Source of the DNA: Kiritimatiellia bacterium
Lineage (GTDB): Bacteria; Verrucomicrobiota; Kiritimatiellia; RFP12; UBA1067
Reading direction: 5' to 3'
Assembly: GCA_028701555.1 (NCBI GenBank)
Contig: JAQVQN010000109.1
Span: 1-7,543, forward strand
Length of the DNA stretch: 7,543 bases
The notes under the pieces were generated by a model. It saw only the letters and a list, made by a program, of their open reading frames with translations, was not told the DNA's origin and did no database searches. Both the position numbers and the translations under genes were made by a program. The stretch's first letter is position 1. Every line of letters begins with the position of its first letter. Positions 1 through 5,425 of this stretch are shown one piece after another.

Positions 1-403
1 GACCAGCTTTCGGAAACGGGTGCCAGCATGAATCGAACAAAACCAGCATGACCCCTATCTTGCGGCTTTCAGCCATATCCAGAAAAGCGTCTGTTCGCCG
101 CAAAAAACCTTCAGGATCATTCCGCCACGCCAGACTGTGCAGGTAAACCCGCACCGAATTAAAGCCGAGCGAGGCGGCCCAGTCCAATTCCCGTTCGATC
201 GTTTCCCGGTCGAAACTGTCCGCCTGCCACATCTCCAACTGGTTTATCGCAGTGCTCGGCGAGAAATTGCATCCCACAAGCCAACCTGTGCTCTCGTGCC
301 AGCTCCGCGCCTGTTCAACACTCCAGCGCCCGGTGACCTCGCCACTCGCGCCAACCACCGCCGCCGCCATTGAAATAATACCCGCAATCATCTTTGTCGT
401 CAT
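1..403 (-). CDS. Secreted glycoside hydrolase, clan-A-like (partial, N-terminus only)
   Basis: An open frame runs on the minus strand from an ATG at 403 to the window edge (134 codons, 3' end missing). The start is supported by AAGGAG six bases upstream. Residues 1-20 look like a Sec signal peptide: Lys at 4, a hydrophobic stretch rich in Ala, Ile and Val, and a small-residue VGAS end. Residues 41-128 carry the block GWLVGCNFSPSTAINQLEMW, then RELDWAASLGFNSVRVYLH and VMLVLFDSCW. I recognise this as the first strands of a TIM-barrel family usually annotated as cellulase-family or 1,4-beta-xylanase-like hydrolases in Bacteroidetes and PVC bacteria. The likely role is cleavage of plant or algal polysaccharide outside the cytoplasm. 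The catalytic acids lie outside the window, so the substrate and exact GH family cannot be assigned. It is separated by 147 bp from the upstream iron-sulfur gene and may have its own promoter. Confidence 0.85.
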   Translation of the reverse strand, partial: MTTKMIAGIISMAAAVVGASGEVTGRWSVEQARSWHESTGWLVGCNFSPSTAINQLEMWQADSFDRETIERELDWAASLGFNSVRVYLHSLAWRNDPEGFLRRTDAFLDMAESRKIGVMLVLFDSCWHPFPKAG

Positions 404-409
404 TGTCCG

Positions 410-415
410 CTCCTT
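410..415 (-). promoter_or_regulatory. Ribosome binding site of the glycoside hydrolase
   Basis: On the minus strand this reads AAGGAG, six bases before the ATG at 403. It fixes the first ATG as the start rather than the in-frame ATG at codon 5, and the longer form also keeps the charged N-region of the signal peptide. Confidence 0.75.
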
Positions 416-447
416 GTTCAATCATCAAGAAACTATTTGTCGTTTTA

Positions 448-531
448 AAAACACGCGTTTATCCGTGTGTGCATGTGGTCACTAACGCACTCACAAACTC
501 ACACACCCACATACTTATCCATCCGTGTTTT
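448..531 (-). repeat. 8-bp inverted repeat flanking the intergenic repeat; possible terminator stem
   Basis: AAAACACG at 448-455 is the exact inverse complement of CGTGTTTT at 524-531. Read on the minus strand, the right arm of the stem ends in a run of five T, just downstream of the polyferredoxin stop codon. This could end the DUF362/polyferredoxin transcript. The 68-base loop is long for a classical Rho-independent terminator, although ATGTGG/CCACAT or GTGTGTG/CACACAC pairings inside could shorten it. The T-run is followed at once by AAAA, forming a near-palindrome CGTgTTTTtAAAACG (441-455) that could instead be an operator for the hydrolase gene. Also present is a direct repeat of ATCCGTGT at 461-468 and 521-528. 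Confidence 0.4.
481..520. repeat. Degenerate tandem octamer repeat, five units
   Basis: On the plus strand the region splits into ACTAACGC, ACTCACAA, ACTCACAC, ACCCACAT and ACTTATCC. Every unit begins with AC followed by C or T, and most continue with an AC-rich half. The 8-base period breaks codon phase and no coding frame covers it. It lies entirely in the gap between the polyferredoxin stop and the hydrolase start. The function is unknown: it could be a multi-site protein-binding element, a transcript structure or simple slippage-derived sequence. Confidence 0.55.
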
Positions 532-550
532 CTGAATTACTCTTGCGGCT

Positions 551-1924
551 TTAGCTCGCATTGTTCAAATACGGCGAGGGATGCGCAAGCCGCGCTTGCG
601 TCTGACGTCCGCTGATCACGATCGCTATGGGCAAAGCCGGGCACTGGCTCTCGCAAGCTCCGCAGCCTCGGCATTTGTCCGTATCCACCACCGGACACAT
701 CACACCGTTGCGTTCAACCTCCTCGATCGCGTGATATGGGCAGAATTCCTGGCAGACCATGCAGTACTCGCCCTTCTCCCACGCCAGACATTTACGCTTA
801 CTGACATGCGCCACGCCGATCGCTGTCTGCTGTTTCTCATTGCGCGTCAAACTGCTGATCGCACCGGTCGGACAAACCTTGGTACAAGCCGTGCACTCCT
901 GGAAGCAGAACCGTTCCTGCTCGCTGTTGCGACTGCGGAACAGCATCACCGGCGTGAACAGCCCGTCGATGCCGGAACTTCCCAAATCCGGCACTAGCAG
1001 ACCATACGGACATGCCGACATGCAGTTGCCGCAGCGGGCGCACAGGGCGTTGAATGCTTCAGCCGCTGCACCGGGCGGACGGATATACGGTGCCGTGGCT
1101 ACGTCCGATCCGCAATGGCCCCGACCGCGCCCAACACCTCTTCCCATTGCCCGTCCACAGCCACCGCCCTGGGCCTTGCCCCTGCCGCCGGTTTCTAAAG
1201 CCTCTGTCGCCGACATCCGTGCAGACATCCGCCCCGACAGAGCCCTGTATGCGATACCCGAAAAACCGCCGACAGCCATCCCCAGCAAAGTCCTTCGCGC
1301 CACCATTACATTCTCGATCGGACGCTCCGTCGTAGTCGCAGTGGCTGGCGCACGTATGCGCTTTGCCAAGTTCGCGAGCATCTCCTGCAGGCCGCCCAGC
1401 GGACACAGCCGGTGACACCAGATGTTAGGCGCCAACAAGCTTGTAAGCAGTATCATTACAAAGCCGACGGCGGTCAACCCCGAGACCATGGAAAGAGGCA
1501 TGCGCCATGCCGCGAAAAAACCATTAAAGACGCTCAGAGGATCCGTCCAGATCAGAACCGGATAACCGGCAGCAGCACTGCCGATCACCAGCAGTGCCAA
1601 AGGCTTGCCGACAAACGGAATTTTGCGCAGAGAGCTCTTATTCCAGAAGTTCAACCGGCCGACACTCTCCGCCAGAAATCCCATCGGACATAGCCTCCAG
1701 CAGAAGAAACGTCCTTTGAACAAAGGCAGCAAAAGCAGGGGCACTCCCAATAGTGTCACAACACTGACCGACAGCGCGGCAAGGGCCCCGCCAAGCGACA
1801 AAAGCGGGCTAAGGGCCGGCAGTGCTACACGCATATGCTTCCAGCCCTCTGGCACAAGTCCCAAGCTCAAAAGCGCGAATGCAACTGCAATTATCAGGCG
1901 TATGAGATTACGTCGGTTAAACAT
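551..1924 (-). CDS. Membrane polyferredoxin, NapH-NapG-like fusion
   Basis: About 457 residues from the ATG at 1924. GAGG lies nine bases upstream of this ATG, inside the end of the preceding gene; a TTG at 1939 overlapping the upstream stop is an alternative that adds five residues. The N-terminal half has four hydrophobic segments (about 7-25, 41-69, 104-126, 145-165) with CWRLCP at 75-80 and CHRLCP at 170-175, the paired CxxxCP of NapH-type ferredoxins. A twin-arginine ARRTLLG followed by a hydrophobic stretch (about 209-229) resembles the start of NapG. After a Gly/Arg-rich linker come four Cys groups: C295/298/301/305, C340/344/347/351, C379/388/391/395 and C418/421/424/428, consistent with four [4Fe-4S] clusters. 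In NapGH, such proteins pass electrons from the quinol pool to a periplasmic reductase. No nap catalytic gene is visible here, so the acceptor is unknown; the upstream DUF362 protein is the obvious partner. Confidence 0.9.
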   Translation of the reverse strand: MFNRRNLIRLIIAVAFALLSLGLVPEGWKHMRVALPALSPLLSLGGALAALSVSVVTLLGVPLLLLPLFKGRFFCWRLCPMGFLAESVGRLNFWNKSSLRKIPFVGKPLALLVIGSAAAGYPVLIWTDPLSVFNGFFAAWRMPLSMVSGLTAVGFVMILLTSLLAPNIWCHRLCPLGGLQEMLANLAKRIRAPATATTTERPIENVMVARRTLLGMAVGGFSGIAYRALSGRMSARMSATEALETGGRGKAQGGGCGRAMGRGVGRGRGHCGSDVATAPYIRPPGAAAEAFNALCARCGNCMSACPYGLLVPDLGSSGIDGLFTPVMLFRSRNSEQERFCFQECTACTKVCPTGAISSLTRNEKQQTAIGVAHVSKRKCLAWEKGEYCMVCQEFCPYHAIEEVERNGVMCPVVDTDKCRGCGACESQCPALPIAIVISGRQTQARLAHPSPYLNNAS

Positions 1925-1935
1925 GCTGAGCCGCC

Positions 1936-2835
1936 TCAAACTTCGATCCGTTCCACCTTGATCTTCTTCAAATCGCCGCAGCCGATGCCCATCTCGTGCG
2001 CGATTTTGATGTGAGGCACATCAAAAGGCTCCTTCTTGAACAGCGTGGCGGCATAGGCGTCGGCAGCGACCGTGTCGGTGCTGAGAATGATCTCATCCGG
2101 ATGCGCCAGTTCGCCGGGCCCTTGCGGCCCCTTTGTCAACATGATGCGGGTGGCGTCGATAACCACCAGCTTGGGCTTGATGAGGGTGTTGATGTCGGCG
2201 ATGCACTGATGCAAACCGTCACGGTGCCAGGAACGCCGATCCTTGTTAGAGACCGAACCCAGCCAATTCTTCATCGAAAGCGTCAGAGTCGCCCCGCTGT
2301 GGTGTTTGGCCACAGGAATGTTGATCAGGCAGTCGCACCCCAGAATGTCCTTAGGAACCTCGGCCCGTTTCACGATCTTACCATTCGGCATTTCTACCTC
2401 TTGATAATCCTTCTTGTCCGGTCGATACAGCCTGGCTTTGGTGCCCTTAAGCGCGGCCTCGACCCCGCTGGTCGCGAAAGTTGATTTTTCATCGTGGCAG
2501 GTGTTTTCAGGCAGATCGATCTTGGCCGCTCCCTGAGCCTGCGCTGCCAACACGCAGGCGCGAACTATCTCAGGATGTGTGTTGCCGCCCTGTTCAGGGG
2601 TCGAGTTCCAAGCGACATTCGGTTTGATGGCCACTTTCATGCCGGGTTTGATGAAAGCACCCCAACCGCCGAGCTTGGCTATACCGGCCTCGACCATCTT
2701 GGCGATATCCTTGCCGTGGACTACGATGACCGTGGCGCTTGGAGCCCCTTCAGCCAACGCGGTTATTCCGACAGCCGGCAGAGTGGTGACTGCGGCAGTG
2801 CCTTTCAGAAATGAACGCCTCTTGATGTCTTTCAT
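1936..2835 (-). CDS. Tat-exported DUF362 domain protein
   Basis: 299 residues from the ATG at 2835, chosen because GGGAGG sits five bases upstream and the protein then opens with a textbook twin-arginine signal, KRRSFLKG at residues 5-12, a hydrophobic region and an ALA-E cleavage site near 28. A 14-residue longer form starting at 2877 would bury this signal. The rest matches DUF362: IKPNVAW at 70-76, and NIPVAKHHSGATLTLSMKNW (172-191) with the conserved Lys and His. Many DUF362 proteins carry their own C-terminal ferredoxin cluster; this one does not. Its scattered cysteines (94, 113, 167, 169, 211, 286) form no ferredoxin motif. The downstream polyferredoxin may supply electrons in trans. 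The biochemical role of DUF362 is unsettled. Tat export implies the protein folds, perhaps with a bound cofactor, before it crosses the membrane. Its stop lies only 11 bases before the next ATG, so the two genes form an operon. Confidence 0.92.
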   Translation of the reverse strand: MKDIKRRSFLKGTAAVTTLPAVGITALAEGAPSATVIVVHGKDIAKMVEAGIAKLGGWGAFIKPGMKVAIKPNVAWNSTPEQGGNTHPEIVRACVLAAQAQGAAKIDLPENTCHDEKSTFATSGVEAALKGTKARLYRPDKKDYQEVEMPNGKIVKRAEVPKDILGCDCLINIPVAKHHSGATLTLSMKNWLGSVSNKDRRSWHRDGLHQCIADINTLIKPKLVVIDATRIMLTKGPQGPGELAHPDEIILSTDTVAADAYAATLFKKEPFDVPHIKIAHEMGIGCGDLKKIKVERIEV

Positions 2836-2840
2836 GCTTC

Positions 2841-2846
2841 CCTCCC
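2841..2846 (-). promoter_or_regulatory. Ribosome binding site deciding the DUF362 start
   Basis: GGGAGG on the minus strand, five bases before the ATG at 2835. It supports the shorter protein with the Tat signal at its very N-terminus over the in-frame start at 2877. Confidence 0.8.
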
Positions 2847-2897
2847 CTTGCTGTGCTAGCTTTTCTCGTTCTGGCAAGCTTCCCTTTAAGTGTCACC

Positions 2898-2926
2898 AGT
2901 CTACATGATACGGACACGACCCGCAA
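2898..2926 (-). promoter_or_regulatory. Candidate sigma-70 type promoter for the DUF362/polyferredoxin operon
   Basis: On the minus strand, TTGCGG (2921-2926) and TAGACT (2898-2903) are separated by exactly 17 bases, about 60 bases before the chosen start codon. The -10 box matches TATAAT at four of six positions and the -35 box has the TTG core. The divergent gene has a weaker candidate on the plus strand: TTGCCC at 2958-2963, 17 bases, then TAAGTT at 2981-2986. The two would lie back to back in the 172-bp gap, so shared control is possible. This is consensus matching only. Confidence 0.4.
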
Positions 2927-3007
2927 CCCAGTTGTGAGCCCCCGCCAAAACGTCCGCTTGCCCTGTGCGCTGCCTGATGTTAAGTTATTTCCAAACAAGG
3001 AACCCAC

Positions 3008-4039
3008 ATGACCGTTGATGGATTGCCGGTTGTTTTAGAAAAGGGCATGACCGTTTATGACGCCGCCCGCCAGGCAGGAGTCGACATACCGGTTCTCTGC
3101 CACCGCGATGGCCTGCATCCCGCAGGCGGCTGCGGGGTCTGCACCGTTGAAGACAAGGCATCGGCACGCCTGCTGCCAGCATGCGTGACGCGCGCCGAGC
3201 ATGAAATGGTGATCGAAACCGGCACTGATTGCGCCGTGGCAGCCCGCAAAGACGCGCTTGAGCTATTGCTGAGCGACCACCTTGCCGACTGCGAGCCGCC
3301 ATGCGAGATTGCCTGTCCTTCCGGACTTCCAATCATGCGCATGCTGCGGGATTTGGCTGAAGGGCGCGTGCAGGAAGCCGCAGCGCTGGCCCGGCAGTAT
3401 CCTTGCGTATGCGGGCCGGAAGCGTTATGCGAGAAAGCCTGCCGCCGTAAAGCGCTGGGCGGTGCCGTTGCCATCCGCGCCCTGCACCTTGTGCTCGCGG
3501 GCGACGTTCTGGCCGGGCAGCCAGACTCTGTCACTGCAAACCGCCGTGAGCCGCCGCGCTTCCGATCATGGATGACAGGCCTGAATGAAACGATGCTGCC
3601 GCTCCTCTGTCATGAGATCGGGCCGCGGCAATTTTGCGATGACGCGCCGTTTGTTGAAATCTCCAGCCCGGCTGTCAGCTACGAGGCACGTCGCTGCATG
3701 CAATGCGGTTGCCTTAAACCTAACGACTGTCGGCTGCGAGAATTGTGCGCACAGGTCGATGCGCGGCAACGGACGTTCAAAGGTGCCAGCCGCGCGGTAA
3801 TACGCCGCCACAGCCGCGGCTTCAGGTTTGACTCTGCCAGATGCGTGCTCTGCGGCATCTGCGTACGTTACGCGCAGCAGGTCGGTGCCAGTATCGCTCC
3901 TGCGTTCCACGGACGGGGGTTCAACGAATTCATTGGACCGCCGCTTGGCCGCACCTGGGATGACGTTCCTGAAGAAATATTGTCGGCCTGCGCCGCAGCT
4001 TGCCCTACCGGCGCCATGACATTCCAGCATCGGCAGTGA
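3008..4039 (+). CDS. Soluble iron-sulfur protein with NuoG-like and GltD-like cluster domains
   Basis: 343 residues from an ATG preceded by AAGGAA at a five-base spacing. No signal peptide or membrane segment is seen, so it is probably cytosolic. Residues 1-65 are a plant-type/NuoG [2Fe-2S] domain with ligands C31, C42, C45 and C59. Residues 91-165 combine an HxxxCxxxCxxxCP motif (H91, C95, C99, C103) with the helical Fer4_20 cluster domain of glutamate synthase small subunits (C133, C135, C141, C145, then AIRALH). A third Cys-rich patch is at C230, C233, C235, C241 and C247. The C-terminal part matches the N4-cluster region of NuoG: CVLCGICVRYAQQVG, then HGRGFNEFIG, then CPTGAM with C279, C282, C285 and C332. 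The FAD/NAD(P)H Rossmann domains that normally follow Fer4_20 are absent, replaced by a linker of about 60 residues. It therefore probably serves as an electron-relay subunit for a flavoprotein encoded elsewhere. It is transcribed divergently from the DUF362 operon. Confidence 0.88.
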   Translation: MTVDGLPVVLEKGMTVYDAARQAGVDIPVLCHRDGLHPAGGCGVCTVEDKASARLLPACVTRAEHEMVIETGTDCAVAARKDALELLLSDHLADCEPPCEIACPSGLPIMRMLRDLAEGRVQEAAALARQYPCVCGPEALCEKACRRKALGGAVAIRALHLVLAGDVLAGQPDSVTANRREPPRFRSWMTGLNETMLPLLCHEIGPRQFCDDAPFVEISSPAVSYEARRCMQCGCLKPNDCRLRELCAQVDARQRTFKGASRAVIRRHSRGFRFDSARCVLCGICVRYAQQVGASIAPAFHGRGFNEFIGPPLGRTWDDVPEEILSACAAACPTGAMTFQHRQ

Positions 4040-4040
4040 A

Positions 4041-5423
4041 TCATGCTCCGGCGGCAATGTGGCGCCTGACGATCGCCGCTATCGCAGCCGTGTCCGCTGG
4101 CGCTTTCTCAAGTCTCGTCGGCAGGCCCATCAGCTTATCGATCAGCGCGTGCCGCGCCAAGTCCTGCCCGGTGGCGCGCAGAACCGCATCACCGAACTTG
4201 GCCGGGTGCGCCGTGGCCAGACAGATCATCGGAACTGACTCATCAATAAAACGGGTGCCGACAGCTACACCGACAGCACTGTGCGGATCGAGCAGATAAC
4301 CGTGCCGGTTCCAGTAATCGCGTATGGTTTCAAGGGTCATGGCTGTATCACCGCGTCCGGCCGCAAAGCACCCGTGCCGAGCATCCGGCGTAGTGATAGA
4401 TCCCTTGGTTTTCAAATCCGCCATCCATTGCCGGAGCTGTTGCGGGCTTGAATCCGCCAAACAGTAAAGATAGCGCTCGAAATTGCTGGCAACCTGAATA
4501 TCCATTGAGGGGCTCAAGGTCGCGGCCACCGCGCCGAGACTGTAGACCCCGCTGTTGAAATAACGCGCCAAGATGTCATTCTCGTTGGTGGCCAGCACCA
4601 GCCGTTCGATCGGCAGCCCCATGCGGTACGCCATGTACCCCGCAAAGATATCACCGAAATTGCCGGTCGGCACAGCAAAACTAACCTTCGCCGCGCCGGT
4701 CTTCTCCTTAACCTGTAACGCGGCGTGGAAGTAATAAACGATCTGCGCCAGAACCCGTGCCCAGTTGATGGAATTGACCGCGCCCAGTTCACACTCGTCC
4801 CGGAATTCAAGGTCGTTAAAAAGGTCTTTTACAATGTTCTGGCAGTCATCGAACGTACCTTCGACCGCCAGGTTGTGCACGTTGGCATCCGTCACGGTCG
4901 TCATCTGCAGCTCTTGCACCGGGCTGACGCGCCCGCGCGGATGCATCACAAAAATCCGTATGCGTTTACGGCCACGCACACCATAGATTGCCGCACTGCC
5001 GGTGTCGCCGCTGGTAGCGGCAACAATGTTCATGGAACTTCCGGTCTCGTTCAGAATATGCTCGAAAAGGTTGCCCAGAAACTGCAGAGCGACATCCTTA
5101 AAGGCCAGCGTCGGTCCGTGAAAGAGTTCTAGGACATGCACCGGGCCGACCGCCACAACAGGCGTGACATCAGGATGTCGGAAAACGCCGTAACTCTTTT
5201 CGATTATTGCGCGCAGGTCTGTTTCGGAGATGTCGCTTACAAAATGACGCATGATCTCATAAGCCAGCTCAGCGTAAGACAACGTTCTAAGGCTTTCGAG
5301 CGCGCCACTGAGATCAGGCACCGACTCCGGCAAGAACAAACCGCCGTCTCGGGCCAGCCCTGACATAACCGCAGCTTTGAAGGTCAGCGGCTCAACGCCG
5401 CCCCTGGTACTGACGTAACGCAT
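4041..5423 (-). CDS. thrC: Threonine synthase
   Basis: 460 residues, a usual length for bacterial threonine synthase. It converts O-phospho-L-homoserine to L-threonine using pyridoxal phosphate, the last step of threonine synthesis in the cytosol. The N-terminus MRYVSTRGG, then GLARDGGLFLPE, is typical. HGPTLAFKDVALQFLG contains the PLP lysine (K109), SGDTGSA (138-144) is a conserved Ser/Thr-rich active-site loop, and PTGNFGD (252-258) is the usual cofactor phosphate loop. The ATG at 5423 gives the family's standard N-terminus. A TTG at 5429, five bases after a GGAG, is a possible alternative that adds two residues and overlaps the kinase stop. The gene begins two bases after the kinase stop and ends one base from the convergent iron-sulfur gene. 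There is no room for its own leader or for an intergenic terminator, so it is probably expressed from the kinase transcript. No key residue is missing. Confidence 0.97.
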   Translation of the reverse strand: MRYVSTRGGVEPLTFKAAVMSGLARDGGLFLPESVPDLSGALESLRTLSYAELAYEIMRHFVSDISETDLRAIIEKSYGVFRHPDVTPVVAVGPVHVLELFHGPTLAFKDVALQFLGNLFEHILNETGSSMNIVAATSGDTGSAAIYGVRGRKRIRIFVMHPRGRVSPVQELQMTTVTDANVHNLAVEGTFDDCQNIVKDLFNDLEFRDECELGAVNSINWARVLAQIVYYFHAALQVKEKTGAAKVSFAVPTGNFGDIFAGYMAYRMGLPIERLVLATNENDILARYFNSGVYSLGAVAATLSPSMDIQVASNFERYLYCLADSSPQQLRQWMADLKTKGSITTPDARHGCFAAGRGDTAMTLETIRDYWNRHGYLLDPHSAVGVAVGTRFIDESVPMICLATAHPAKFGDAVLRATGQDLARHALIDKLMGLPTRLEKAPADTAAIAAIVRRHIAAGA

Positions 5424-5425
5424 TG

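Noticed and set aside
481..520. CRISPR array
   Set aside because: Units are 8 bases, contiguous and degenerate, with no spacers and no cas genes nearby.
137..615. Three small plus-strand open frames over the hydrolase start and the intergenic repeat
   Set aside because: Their translations show no family features. They run against the conserved hydrolase N-terminus on the minus strand and across the octamer repeat.
759..1415. A 218-codon open frame on the plus strand
   Set aside because: It lies antisense within the polyferredoxin gene. Its translation is a Pro/Ala/Arg-rich composition shadow of the Gly/Arg linker and Cys motifs, with no recognisable domain.
551..2835. Part of a periplasmic nitrate reductase (nap) operon
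   Set aside because: No napA, napB, napC or napD is present; the partner gene is DUF362, so only the electron-relay module is nap-like.
3055..3534. A 159-codon open frame on the minus strand
   Set aside because: It is antisense to the well-supported iron-sulfur gene, has Ser/Arg/Ala-rich low-information sequence and no family resemblance.
3008..4039. NuoG subunit of respiratory complex I
   Set aside because: Too short, lacks the molybdopterin-like C-terminal domain, contains a GltD-type domain in the middle and no other nuo gene is adjacent.
3566..4057. A 163-codon open frame on the minus strand spanning the convergent junction
   Set aside because: It overlaps the Cys-rich end of the iron-sulfur gene and the end of thrC. 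Its sequence resembles no known family, whereas both sense frames carry clear motifs.
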